64,000 bases of DNA from Ochrobactrum sp. Marseille-Q0166 (GTDB lineage: Bacteria > Pseudomonadota > Alphaproteobacteria > Rhizobiales > Rhizobiaceae). The stretch covers positions 124,001 through 188,000 of the forward strand of contig NZ_JACJUO010000002.1 of the NCBI RefSeq assembly GCF_014397025.1, written 5' to 3'. Under the pieces are notes generated by a model, which was not told the DNA's origin, searched no databases, and saw only the letters and a list, made by a program, of their open reading frames with translations. Position 1 is the stretch's first letter; each line of letters opens with the position of its first letter. Of this stretch, positions 18,065-26,419 are shown piece by piece. A program made the translations under genes and the position numbers.

Positions 18065-19336
18065 ATGAATATCTGTCTGACCTATCGCATTGAGACAACC
18101 GGCAGCATCGAAAAGATGGCCGCCAAAATCGCCAGCGATCAGTCGACCGGCACTTTTGTCGCCCTCCCCGGCGAGACAGAGGAGCTAAAAGCTCGCGTTG
18201 CAGCACGTGTGTTGGAAATCCGTCCGCTTGAAAACGCAACAGTTCCAGCCTGGCCAGAGCTTGAACCCGGACACGGCCCTATCAAGCGCGCTGATGTCGA
18301 CATTGCTTTTCCGCTCGATGCGATCGGTACTGATCTTAGCGCACTGATGACGATTGCCGTTGGCGGTGTTTACTCGATCAAGGGTATGACCGGCATCCGC
18401 GTGGTGGATATGAAGCTGCCGGAAGCTTTCAAAAGCGCACATCCAGGCCCGCAATTCGGCATAGCCGGAAGCCGTCGTCTGACAGGCGTTGAGAAGCGTC
18501 CGATTATCGGCACCATTGTCAAGCCAGCCCTCGGTCTGCGTCCATACGAGACCGCAGAACTCGTCGGTGAACTGATCCAATCCGGTGTCGATTTCATCAA
18601 GGACGATGAAAAGCTGATGAGCCCGGCCTATTCGCCGCTCAAGGAACGCATTGCCGCGATCATGCCGCTTATTCTCGATCACGAGCAGAAAACCGGCAAG
18701 AAGGTCATGTACGCCTTCGGCATCTCGCATGCCGATCCTGATGAGATGATGCGCAACCATGATATGGTGCTTGAGGCTGGCGGCAATTGCGCCGTAGTCA
18801 ATATCAACTCGGTTGGCTTTGGCGGCATGAGCTTCCTGCGCAAGCGCTCCGGCCTCGTCCTTCATGCACACCGTAATGGTTGGGACATCCTGACCCGCAA
18901 TCCGGGCGCGGGCATGGATTTCCGTGTTTATCAGCAGTTTTGGCGTTTGCTCGGTGTCGATCAGTTCCAGATCAACGGCATCCGCGTGAAATATTGGGAG
19001 CCGGACGAAAGCTTCGTCAACTCGTTCAAGGCTGTCAGCACGCCACTGTTCGACCCGTCAGATTGCCCGCTACCTGTGGCTGGTTCCGGCCAGTGGGGTG
19101 GACAGGCACCGGAAACCTACGAGCGTACCGGGCGCACGACAGACCTGCTTTATCTTTGCGGCGGCGGCATTGTCAGCCATCCGGGTGGCCCGGCCGCCGG
19201 TGTGCGCGCCGTGCAGCAGGCATGGGAAGCAGCAGTAGCTGGCATCCCGCTTGAAACCTATGCATCGGACCATCCTGAACTTGCAGCTTCGCTCGCAAAG
19301 TTCGGCCCCGTTAATTCAATTGGGGGAGGCGAATAA
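18065..19336 (+). CDS. oiaX: 3-oxo-isoapionate-4-phosphate decarboxylase (RuBisCO-like protein)
   Basis: 423-residue RuBisCO-like protein. The barrel-domain lysine is in TIVKPALGLRP (K153). The metal site has FIKDDE with the lysine that RuBisCO carbamylates (K179) and the acidic ligands D181 and E182. Loop 6 reads GSGQWGGQ (about residues 340-347) and lacks the RuBisCO loop-6 lysine, so CO2 fixation is not expected. In the published D-apiose/apionate pathway, OiaX decarboxylates 3-oxo-isoapionate 4-phosphate to L-erythrulose 1-phosphate. The assignment here rests on its place next to oiaK (1-base TAATG overlap), apnO, apsD and apnL. No strong ribosome-binding site precedes ATG 18065. A RuBisCO-like protein of another class is possible but unlikely in this context. 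Confidence 0.88.
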   Translation: MNICLTYRIETTGSIEKMAAKIASDQSTGTFVALPGETEELKARVAARVLEIRPLENATVPAWPELEPGHGPIKRADVDIAFPLDAIGTDLSALMTIAVGGVYSIKGMTGIRVVDMKLPEAFKSAHPGPQFGIAGSRRLTGVEKRPIIGTIVKPALGLRPYETAELVGELIQSGVDFIKDDEKLMSPAYSPLKERIAAIMPLILDHEQKTGKKVMYAFGISHADPDEMMRNHDMVLEAGGNCAVVNINSVGFGGMSFLRKRSGLVLHAHRNGWDILTRNPGAGMDFRVYQQFWRLLGVDQFQINGIRVKYWEPDESFVNSFKAVSTPLFDPSDCPLPVAGSGQWGGQAPETYERTGRTTDLLYLCGGGIVSHPGGPAAGVRAVQQAWEAAVAGIPLETYASDHPELAASLAKFGPVNSIGGGE

Positions 19337-20673
19337 TGACCAAAGATCTGCTTCTATCCTATTACGGCGATGACCTTACCGGCTCAACCGATGTCATGGA
19401 AGCCATGGCCTCCAACGGCGTTGATACTGTGTTGTTCATGAATGTGCCGGATGAAGAGCTTCTTTCGCGCTTTTCGCACTGTCAGGCTATCGGCCTCGCA
19501 GGAACGAGCCGAAGCGAAACACCGGAATGGATGCAGGAAAATCTCACGCCTGCATTCAACTGGCTCAAAAGCCTGAATGCTGCGATTTCTCATTATAAGG
19601 TCTGCTCGACATTCGATTCCGCCCCGCATGTCGGCAATATCGGCAAGGCTGTTGAAATCGGCAAAGCGATCTTCAACCAGACCTATGTGCCGCTGGTTGT
19701 CGGTGCACCGCAACTCAAGCGTTATACCGCTTTCGGCAATCTTTTTGCCGCCTATCAGGGCGAAATCTATCGTATTGACCGCCATCCGGTCATGAGCCGC
19801 CACCCTGTCACGCCAATGCATGAAGCGGACCTGCGCGAGCATCTTGCGCAACAAACAACACTCAAAACCGTGCTTGCCGATCTCGTCGCGCTTTCAGCCG
19901 CCGATGCGGATGAGCGTGTGAACGCAATTGTCAAAGATGCGGACGGCATGGTGTTGCTTGACGTTGACAGCCGCGAAAGCCAGCTCCAGGCAGGCGAACA
20001 ACTCTGGCGCTTGCGTCCTGATGCTGGCTGGTTCGTTGCAGGCTCGTCAGGCGTTGAATATGCACTTCTGGCCGCATGGGCCAAGGCCGGACTGATTGGT
20101 GCGAAAAAAGAGTTTCCGCTTCCCGGCAAGGCTGACCGCATAGCAGTCGTTTCGGGCAGCGTATCGCCAACCACCGAACGCCAGATCCGCCATGCAACCG
20201 CTTCGGGCTTTACTGGCATTGATCTCAATCCGCTTGAGCTTCTTGGCGAAAACGGCAATCAGGCGATTGAAGCTGCCATTGTTGCAGGTGAGAAGGCGCT
20301 TCAGCAGGGCAACAGCGTGATCCTCAACACCGCCCTTGGCCCGGCGGCTGATCGCGGAACGGAAATCGATAAGATCGCAGGCAGCCGACACAAGCTGGCC
20401 CGCAGCCTTGGCTTCATTCTCCGCAGTCTTGTCGAGCGCGAAAAGCTTACCCGTGCGGTCATTGCAGGCGGCGATACGTCCAGCCACGCATTGCGTGAAT
20501 TGCATGTCGATGCACTCACCACGCTTTTGCCGCTGCCACAAACACCGGGGTCGCCGCTTTGTACGGCGCACGGCGCTCACGCCGCCACCAACGGCCTTCA
20601 GATTGCTCTCAAGGGCGGTCAGGTCGGTTCTGACGGGTACTTCAGCCAGATTCGTGACGGCTTGACCGCCTGA
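19336..20673 (+). CDS. oiaK: 3-oxo-isoapionate kinase (four-carbon acid sugar kinase family)
   Basis: 445-residue DUF1537 (four-carbon acid sugar kinase) protein. The N-terminal substrate domain starts with LLSYYGDDLTGSTDVMEAM, the family signature. The C-terminal nucleotide-binding domain has VVSGSVSPTTERQI and AGGDTSSHALREL. In the apiose/apionate pathway OiaK phosphorylates 3-oxo-isoapionate to the 4-phosphate, the substrate of OiaX, which is encoded immediately upstream. The stop of oiaX and the start of oiaK overlap as TAATG, with GGGGGAGG upstream, so translation is coupled. Other DUF1537 kinases act on erythronate or threonate; the RuBisCO-like partner argues for OiaK. Confidence 0.87.
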   Translation: MTKDLLLSYYGDDLTGSTDVMEAMASNGVDTVLFMNVPDEELLSRFSHCQAIGLAGTSRSETPEWMQENLTPAFNWLKSLNAAISHYKVCSTFDSAPHVGNIGKAVEIGKAIFNQTYVPLVVGAPQLKRYTAFGNLFAAYQGEIYRIDRHPVMSRHPVTPMHEADLREHLAQQTTLKTVLADLVALSAADADERVNAIVKDADGMVLLDVDSRESQLQAGEQLWRLRPDAGWFVAGSSGVEYALLAAWAKAGLIGAKKEFPLPGKADRIAVVSGSVSPTTERQIRHATASGFTGIDLNPLELLGENGNQAIEAAIVAGEKALQQGNSVILNTALGPAADRGTEIDKIAGSRHKLARSLGFILRSLVEREKLTRAVIAGGDTSSHALRELHVDALTTLLPLPQTPGSPLCTAHGAHAATNGLQIALKGGQVGSDGYFSQIRDGLTA

Positions 20674-20689
20674 AACTGGAAGACTCATT

Positions 20690-20705
20690 GACTGGTATAC
20701 CAGTC
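20690..20705. promoter_or_regulatory. Perfect palindromic operator upstream of apnO
   Basis: GACTGGTATACCAGTC is a perfect 16-base palindrome containing GGTATA on both strands. It lies in the oiaK-apnO gap, 33 bases before the apnO start. Its half-site matches the near-palindrome at 17863-17881, so both may bind the local NanR-like GntR protein (inference). It suggests a separately controlled internal promoter. Confidence 0.65.
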
Positions 20706-20738
20706 GAGTTATCAAAACTACGGGAAGGAAATACAATC

Positions 20739-21566
20739 ATGACAGCTATTGCTCTGTTCGGAGCGGGTGGCAAGATGGGCTACCGTTTGGCCAAGAACCT
20801 CAAAGGTTCGCGCTTTGACGTTCGTCATATCGAAGTTAGCGACGCAGGCAAGGCACGCCTGAAGAACGAACTCGACATCGACACCATCGATGCAGATGCA
20901 GGTCTCGAAGGCGCCGAAGTCGTTATTCTGGCTGTACCGGATACCATCATTGGTAAGGTCGCGGCATCCATCGTTGACAAGCTGAAGCCAGGCACCATGA
21001 TTATTGCGCTCGACGCAGCAGCACCGTTTGCCGGTCATCTGCCAGAACGCGCAGACCTCACCTATTTCGTGACCCATCCTTGCCATCCGCCGATTTTCAA
21101 CGACGAAACGGACATGCAGGCAAAGAAAGACCACTTCGGCGGCCTGTTTGCAAAACAGCACATCGTTTCGGCTCTCATGCAGGGCCCGGAAGAAGCTTAT
21201 GCACTGGGTGAAGAAATCGCCAAGGTGATCTGGGCGCCAGTCATGCGTTCGCACCGCGTAACCGTTGAACAGCTTGCAATCCTCGAGCCGGGTCTTTCGG
21301 AAACCGTTTGCGCGTCGCTTCTGGTTGTCATGAAGCAGGCCATGGACGAATGTGTTCGTCGCGGCGTTCCTGAAGAAGCCGCACGCGACTTCCTGCTCGG
21401 CCACATGAATGTTCTCGGCGCTGTCATCTTTGGCGAAGTCCAGGGTGTATTCTCCGATGCCTGCAACAAGGCGATCGAATTCGGTATTCCTGCGCTGATG
21501 CGCGATGATTGGAAGAACGTTTTTGAACCGGAAGAAATCGCAGAGAGCATCCGTCGCATAACGTAA
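20739..21566 (+). CDS. apnO: D-apionate oxidoisomerase
   Basis: 275-residue NAD-binding protein with the Rossmann motif IALFGAGGKMGYRLAKNL at the N-terminus and a helical C-terminal domain of the phosphogluconate-dehydrogenase-like type (THPCHPPIFNDETD ... RSHRVTVEQLAILEPGLSETVCASLLVVMKQAMDECVRRGVP). ApnO is reported to oxidise and rearrange D-apionate to 3-oxo-isoapionate. The assignment follows from the family and from its position between oiaK and apsD-apnL. I choose ATG 20739 (GGAAGGA upstream) because the Rossmann motif begins right after it. A strong terminator follows, and a palindromic operator precedes the gene. Confidence 0.85.
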   Translation: MTAIALFGAGGKMGYRLAKNLKGSRFDVRHIEVSDAGKARLKNELDIDTIDADAGLEGAEVVILAVPDTIIGKVAASIVDKLKPGTMIIALDAAAPFAGHLPERADLTYFVTHPCHPPIFNDETDMQAKKDHFGGLFAKQHIVSALMQGPEEAYALGEEIAKVIWAPVMRSHRVTVEQLAILEPGLSETVCASLLVVMKQAMDECVRRGVPEEAARDFLLGHMNVLGAVIFGEVQGVFSDACNKAIEFGIPALMRDDWKNVFEPEEIAESIRRIT

Positions 21567-21573
21567 TAATTAT

Positions 21574-21599
21574 GGGGAGGGCGTAAGCCCTCCCCTTTT
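21574..21599 (+). terminator. Rho-independent terminator after apnO
   Basis: GGGGAGGGC (21574-21582) pairs perfectly with GCCCTCCCC (21587-21595) across a GTAA tetraloop and is followed by TTTT. It separates oiaX-oiaK-apnO from apsD-apnL. Confidence 0.9.
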
Positions 21600-21705
21600 C
21601 AGCCTTTTGGGAGACGGGCTTATTGGGAGGTCTGTATGCAACTTACCCGCAGGAAAACTGCGCGCGGTTTTGCAATTCCAACAGTTTTCGCCAATATTGA
21701 ACGAG

Positions 21706-21752
21706 TGTACATCCCGAACAGTGCAAACCGGTTTACGGAATAAGATGCGCTA
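21706..21752. repeat. Palindromic repeat, copy 3 (degenerate)
   Basis: The core ACATCCCGAACAG ... CGGTTTACGGAATAAGATGCGC resembles the repeats at 11756 and 17991 but has diverged arms. It lies in the apnO-apsD gap, just before apsD. Confidence 0.6.
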
Positions 21753-21779
21753 AAGCATGTCGCGGAAAAGTTGGATAAA

Positions 21780-22814
21780 ATGGCAGAATTGAATGGCGCG
21801 CTGATCGGTTGCGGCTTCTTCGCAATCAACCAGATGCACGCATGGAATGAGGTTTCGGGTGCCAGAATCGTGGCCATCTGCGACCGCGATCGTGAGCGTT
21901 TGAAGATTGTCGGCGACCAGTTTGGCATCGAACGCCGCTACACGGATGCGCAGGCGCTGTTTGCAGATGGCGGCATCGACTTTGTCGATATAGCCACGAC
22001 AGTTTCAAGTCATCGCGCTCTGGTGGAGCTCGCAGCCTCTCACAAGGTACCTGCAATCTGCCAGAAACCTTTTGCCAAAACGCTTGATGATGCGAAGGCC
22101 ATGGTGAAGGTTTGCGATGAGGCAGGCATTCCGCTCATGGTTCATGAAAACTTCCGCTGGCAGACGCCTATTCAGGCGGTGCGCAAGGTGCTCGACAGTG
22201 GCGTCATCGGCACGCCATTCTGGGGACGCTTCTCCTTCCGTTCGGGCTTCGACGTGTTTTCCGGCCAGCCTTACCTTGCAGAAGGCGAACGCTTCATCAT
22301 CGAAGATTTAGGCATTCATACGCTTGATATTGCACGCTTTATTATGGGCGATGTGACCAGCCTTGTTGCCCGCACCAAGCGTGTGAACCCAAAGATCAAG
22401 GGCGAAGATGTAGCAACCATTCTCATGGACCATGAAAATGGTGCTACTTCCATTGTTGACGTAAGCTATGCCACCAAGCTCGAAACTGATCCTTTCCCGG
22501 AAACAATCATAGAACTTGATGGCACAGAAGGTTCGATTCGGCTTTATCAGGGTTATCGCCTTGACGTGATTACGCCGAACGGCACCACGGTTTCCGACGT
22601 TTCACCAAAACTGCTCTCATGGGCATCACGTCCATGGCACAACATTCAGGAAAGCGTTTTTGCCATTCAGCAGCACTGGGTGGAGAAGCTTTTAACGCGC
22701 GAAGAAACCTCGACGTCGGGTGCAGATAATCTCAAGACCTTCGCGCTTGTTGAAGCCGCCTATGACAGTGCCGCTAGTGGCAACCGTGTAGAGATTACGG
22801 CGTTGCTTAAATGA
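21780..22814 (+). CDS. apsD: D-apiose dehydrogenase (Gfo/Idh/MocA family)
   Basis: 344-residue Gfo/Idh/MocA oxidoreductase. The N-terminal Rossmann fold shows GALIGCGFFAINQMHAWNEVSGARIVAICDRD. The usual EKP motif appears as CQKPFAKT, with Gln in place of Glu. The C-terminal domain has GRFSFRSGFDVFSG and EDLGIHTLDIARFI, the latter holding the catalytic DxxxH-type residues. In the apiose pathway this enzyme oxidises D-apiose to D-apionolactone, which ApnL then opens. The stop overlaps the apnL start (ATGA). ATG 21780 is chosen over the in-frame TTG at 21771. The specific substrate is inferred from the cluster. Confidence 0.82.
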   Translation: MAELNGALIGCGFFAINQMHAWNEVSGARIVAICDRDRERLKIVGDQFGIERRYTDAQALFADGGIDFVDIATTVSSHRALVELAASHKVPAICQKPFAKTLDDAKAMVKVCDEAGIPLMVHENFRWQTPIQAVRKVLDSGVIGTPFWGRFSFRSGFDVFSGQPYLAEGERFIIEDLGIHTLDIARFIMGDVTSLVARTKRVNPKIKGEDVATILMDHENGATSIVDVSYATKLETDPFPETIIELDGTEGSIRLYQGYRLDVITPNGTTVSDVSPKLLSWASRPWHNIQESVFAIQQHWVEKLLTREETSTSGADNLKTFALVEAAYDSAASGNRVEITALLK

Positions 22815-24637
22815 GCAACACCGACCCTTTCCTGCTTTATGGAACACGTGAAGCCGAAGTCCAGCCGATACGCCTGAAAGCGGGCCTGCTTGAGGTTGAT
22901 CTAAGTGACGGCAATCTTCGCACCATCACTTACGACAGTGTAGAAGTCCTGCGCGCTGTCTCCTATCTGGTGCGGGATCGCGACTGGGGAACCTATAAAC
23001 CGGAAATCCATGATCTGAACGTCGAGCGAAACGACAGCGGTTTTCTCGTCACCTATCAGGCGCGTTGCAAAGGCCGGGATGCGACCCAACTCACCATTGA
23101 TGTACGCATTCAGGCAGAGAGCGGAGGCAGGCTCACTTTCGATGCTGTTGCCAATAGCGCGACAGGTTTTGAAACCAATCGTTGCGGTTTTTGCATCCTC
23201 CACCCAATCGTCGGCGTGGCAGGCTCAACTGTGAGCGTCGAGCATATCGACGGTACACTCAATAAAACCCGCCTGCCCGATCTGATCGAGCCATGGCAGC
23301 CTTTCAAGGACATGCGTGCAATCACCCATGAGGCCATTCCCGGCGTTTCAGCCGAATGTCGCATGGAAGGTGATACGTTTGAGATGGAAGACCAGCGCAA
23401 CTGGTCGGATGCATCATACAAGACCTATGTGCGTCCACTGGCTTTGCCGTGGCCTTACCAGATGGAAGCCTTAAACCCCCAGCATCAGCGCATCGTGCTC
23501 AACATTTCCGACACGCGCGCGGCGACACCAAATAGCACCCGGTATGCGGAGCCGGTGAGCATCACGCTTGGTGAAACAACCGGCAGAATGCCCAATATCG
23601 GCATTATCATCACACCGGAAGAAGCCAAAGCCAGCCTCGCTGCAATTGATCTGTTGCAAGAAACTGGCCCGCAGGATCTGTTATTTCATTACGATCCATT
23701 TGCGGGTCATAAAAGCTCGGCTTTCGCTGATTTTGCAGCCTTGGCTTCGAAGCATCGTGGGCGCGTTTCGCTCGAAATTGCATTGCCTTGCGAGAAATCG
23801 CTGATCGACGAGACGGCAGAAATTGCTTCTGACATGAAAGCGGCTGGCTTTGACGCGGATGCAATCATCATTTCACCGGCTATAGACCGGCAGTCAACAC
23901 CGCCCGGCAGCGCATGGCCGCCCTGCCCGCCGCTTGAAGATGTGTATGCGGCAGCAAGAGTAGCCTTCCCGAATGCGCGGCTTGGCGGCGGAATGTTGAG
24001 CTATTTTACCGAGCTTAATCGCAAGCGCGTTCCGGGTGAGCTTGTGGACTTCGTCACCCATTGCACCAATCCAATTGTTCATGCCGCTGATGATCTGAGC
24101 GTCATGCAAACATTGGAGGCACTGCCTTTCATCACCCGTTCGGTGCGGGCGATATACGGCGAAAAGCCCTATCGCATCGGGCCGTCGACCATCCCCATGC
24201 GCCAGAACCCCTATGGCAGCAGAACGATGGAAAACCCGAATGGCAAGCGCATTGCGATGGCCAATCGTGATCCGCGTCATAATGGAAAATTCGCTGAAAG
24301 CTTTGCAATGGCCTATGCAATTTCGGTGCTGAATGCTGGTCTTGAGAGTCTGACGCTTTCAGCCCTTACCGGACCTTTCGGGCTTCTTGCAGGCGAGAAT
24401 GAACCGACAGCTAAGGGTGACAAGCGCCCTTTGTTCAATGCAGTAAAAGTGCTTGCACAGCTTGCCGGCAAAAACTTCAGACTGTGCCAGTCTTCGCGCC
24501 CGTCGGGCGTTCTTGCTGTTGCCGTAGAAGACCTGGTCTGGCTGGTCAACATTACATCCCACGAGCAGGACGTGGCCATCTCAGGCGGCGAGACGATAGC
24601 GCTGCCACCCTATAGCGTGCTGGCATTGAGCATCTAA
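22811..24637 (+). CDS. apnL: D-apionate lactonase
   Basis: 608-residue protein with no common named domain that I can see by motif. Its size and place directly after apsD (4-base overlap) match ApnL, the D-apionolactonase described in apiose catabolism. ApnL hydrolyses D-apionolactone to D-apionate, the substrate of ApnO. The first half looks beta-rich (residues about 1-250), and the second half has a barrel-like pattern of alternating strands and helices (RVSLEIALPCEKSLIDETAEIASDM ... FVTHCTNPIVHAADD). There is no signal peptide, so it acts in the cytoplasm. It ends at a terminator shared with the convergent dehydrogenase gene. Confidence 0.8.
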   Translation: MSNTDPFLLYGTREAEVQPIRLKAGLLEVDLSDGNLRTITYDSVEVLRAVSYLVRDRDWGTYKPEIHDLNVERNDSGFLVTYQARCKGRDATQLTIDVRIQAESGGRLTFDAVANSATGFETNRCGFCILHPIVGVAGSTVSVEHIDGTLNKTRLPDLIEPWQPFKDMRAITHEAIPGVSAECRMEGDTFEMEDQRNWSDASYKTYVRPLALPWPYQMEALNPQHQRIVLNISDTRAATPNSTRYAEPVSITLGETTGRMPNIGIIITPEEAKASLAAIDLLQETGPQDLLFHYDPFAGHKSSAFADFAALASKHRGRVSLEIALPCEKSLIDETAEIASDMKAAGFDADAIIISPAIDRQSTPPGSAWPPCPPLEDVYAAARVAFPNARLGGGMLSYFTELNRKRVPGELVDFVTHCTNPIVHAADDLSVMQTLEALPFITRSVRAIYGEKPYRIGPSTIPMRQNPYGSRTMENPNGKRIAMANRDPRHNGKFAESFAMAYAISVLNAGLESLTLSALTGPFGLLAGENEPTAKGDKRPLFNAVKVLAQLAGKNFRLCQSSRPSGVLAVAVEDLVWLVNITSHEQDVAISGGETIALPPYSVLALSI

Positions 24638-24640
24638 AAA

Positions 24641-24659
24641 AACGGGCCATTGGCCCGTT
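24641..24659. terminator. Bidirectional terminator
   Basis: AACGGGCC (24641-24648) pairs with GGCCCGTT (24652-24659) across a 3-base loop, with an A-run before and TTTC after. It lies between the convergent apnL and FAD-dehydrogenase genes. Confidence 0.85.
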
Positions 24660-24671
24660 TCTTATTCTGCA

Positions 24672-26399
24672 TTAACGGCGTTTTGCTGGCTGCTCGCCAA
24701 GGGTCATCCCGTGGCGTTTAGAAAGCTCGGCAATAACATGCTCAAGCTCCTGCGCCTTGCGAGCAGAATCCCAGCCAAATTCAACGCTGAGAATATCGGC
24801 GATTGCCGCGAGATTGGCATTCGAAAGCGCGCCGTCAATCGCGAGCGTCGTGCGTCGCAGAACAACGTCGGAGAGATGCACGACCAGTTCATTGCGCGCA
24901 ATCCATGCAATCTCCGCACGGCTTATCGTGTCCGTATCAGGCAGGAGTGTAACGCCAACCTTGGCTTCATCCTGAATAATCGGCAGGGCAGTGGTGCCAT
25001 AGCGCTGCAAAAGTGTTTCGACACGTTCGACTGCCAGCCCGGTTTCCTTAGCGTGTTTCGCCACCCATGCGGCGCGTGCACGCTCATCCGCAGGGTAATC
25101 TTTACCGCCGCCGATGGTCAGTGTCCGTGTTGATTTGACACGTTCACGACCAAAGCGCTTGAGGACCGTATCAGCCACTTCTTCGGCAAAGCCACGGAAA
25201 GTGGTCCACTTGCCGCCAACCAGCGAAATGATTGCAAACGGGCGGCCTGCGTCCGGCTCAATAACCGGCGCCGAGTGGTCACGACTGATCAGCCCCGGCT
25301 CAGATGCATTGGAGGCGGGCAGCGGACGAATACCGCTATAGGTATAGACGATCTGGCTGCGGTCGAATTTCAGCTTCGGCAACAACGACTGCAGGCTTTC
25401 GATGAAGTAATCGATTTCCTTGTCTTCGGCGAAGACCTCATCCGGGTTGTTGGCCGGAATATCGGTCGAGCCAACCAACGCAAGACCATGATAATCATAG
25501 ACGAGGCAGATACGACCGTCATCCGCCTCGAAATAGATCATGCGTCCCTTGAGGCTTTTAACCAGTTCAGGGTGGTCAACAAGGATATGCGATCCCTTGG
25601 TGCCGCCGATCATCTTTGTCTCTTTGCCAAGCGCCGCATTGACATGATCAATCCACGCACCAGCGGCATTGATGACAATCTTTGGCTTGATCGCGAATTT
25701 AGTGCCATCCGGCCCTTCAAAACTCACTATACCGTCACTGGCTGCAACAATTGCCGTGAAATTGGCTGCTGCACTTTTCGGATTGGCCTTCAAACCATCG
25801 CTAACAAGCTCATAAACCAGACGTTCCGGCCTGCTGACCCATGCATCATAATAAATACCGCCAGCAACAATCGACGGTGTCATATAAGGCATTTCCTTCA
25901 AGGCACTCTTCTTGAAGAGAAAATTATGCTTTGGCATAACGCGCTCACGCGCACCAAAATAATCGTAAAGGCCAAGGCCAATCTTGATGAGAACCGCGCC
26001 ACGGCTGCGTGGCGCTGTGGTTGAGCCAAACAGGGTACGAAGTGCTGCCGTAATCCCCTTGGTCCAGGAGAAAACCGGAATAAATGTCGGTAGGGGACGG
26101 ACGTTATGCGGCGCATTTTTGAGCAATATATTGCGCTCGACAGTTGACTGCGCCACGAGACCAAATTCACCGGTTTCGAGATATTTAAGGCCACCATGAA
26201 TGAGGCGCGACGGGGCCGCACTGGTGCCTGAACCAAAGTCACTCTTATCAACGATCAAACAGCTCACGCCTTGTTCACTCAGATCGCGATAGAGCCCCGC
26301 GCCATTGATACCCGCGCCCAGAATGAGTACATCAACGCCGTCAGCTTCAAGTTGACTGATGCGGCTCTTCATTTGGGCACTGTCTACGAAATCGTTCAT
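24672..26399 (-). CDS. FAD-dependent glycerol-3-phosphate dehydrogenase-like (polyol phosphate dehydrogenase)
   Basis: 575-residue member of the GlpD family. The FAD-binding motif VLILGAGINGAGLYRDLSEQG, the GTSAAPSRLIHGGLKYLETGEF signature, and later GLALVGSTDIP and SLVGGKWTTFRGFAEEV are all present, followed by the GlpD C-terminal helical domain. It should oxidise an sn-glycerol-3-phosphate-like polyol phosphate and pass electrons to the quinone pool. It is paired with an FGGY kinase 20 bases upstream, mirroring eryA-eryB on the other side of the ABC transporter genes. The substrate is unknown; it may be another short-chain polyol phosphate rather than glycerol 3-phosphate. It is the last gene of the long minus-strand operon. 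Confidence 0.87.
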   Translation of the reverse strand: MNDFVDSAQMKSRISQLEADGVDVLILGAGINGAGLYRDLSEQGVSCLIVDKSDFGSGTSAAPSRLIHGGLKYLETGEFGLVAQSTVERNILLKNAPHNVRPLPTFIPVFSWTKGITAALRTLFGSTTAPRSRGAVLIKIGLGLYDYFGARERVMPKHNFLFKKSALKEMPYMTPSIVAGGIYYDAWVSRPERLVYELVSDGLKANPKSAAANFTAIVAASDGIVSFEGPDGTKFAIKPKIVINAAGAWIDHVNAALGKETKMIGGTKGSHILVDHPELVKSLKGRMIYFEADDGRICLVYDYHGLALVGSTDIPANNPDEVFAEDKEIDYFIESLQSLLPKLKFDRSQIVYTYSGIRPLPASNASEPGLISRDHSAPVIEPDAGRPFAIISLVGGKWTTFRGFAEEVADTVLKRFGRERVKSTRTLTIGGGKDYPADERARAAWVAKHAKETGLAVERVETLLQRYGTTALPIIQDEAKVGVTLLPDTDTISRAEIAWIARNELVVHLSDVVLRRTTLAIDGALSNANLAAIADILSVEFGWDSARKAQELEHVIAELSKRHGMTLGEQPAKRR

Positions 26400-26419
26400 T
26401 TCACTGTCTTCGCTATCTT

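Noticed and set aside
18065-19336. True RuBisCO large subunit
   Set aside because: No loop-6 lysine, no small-subunit or phosphoribulokinase genes, and a clear apiose/apionate context.
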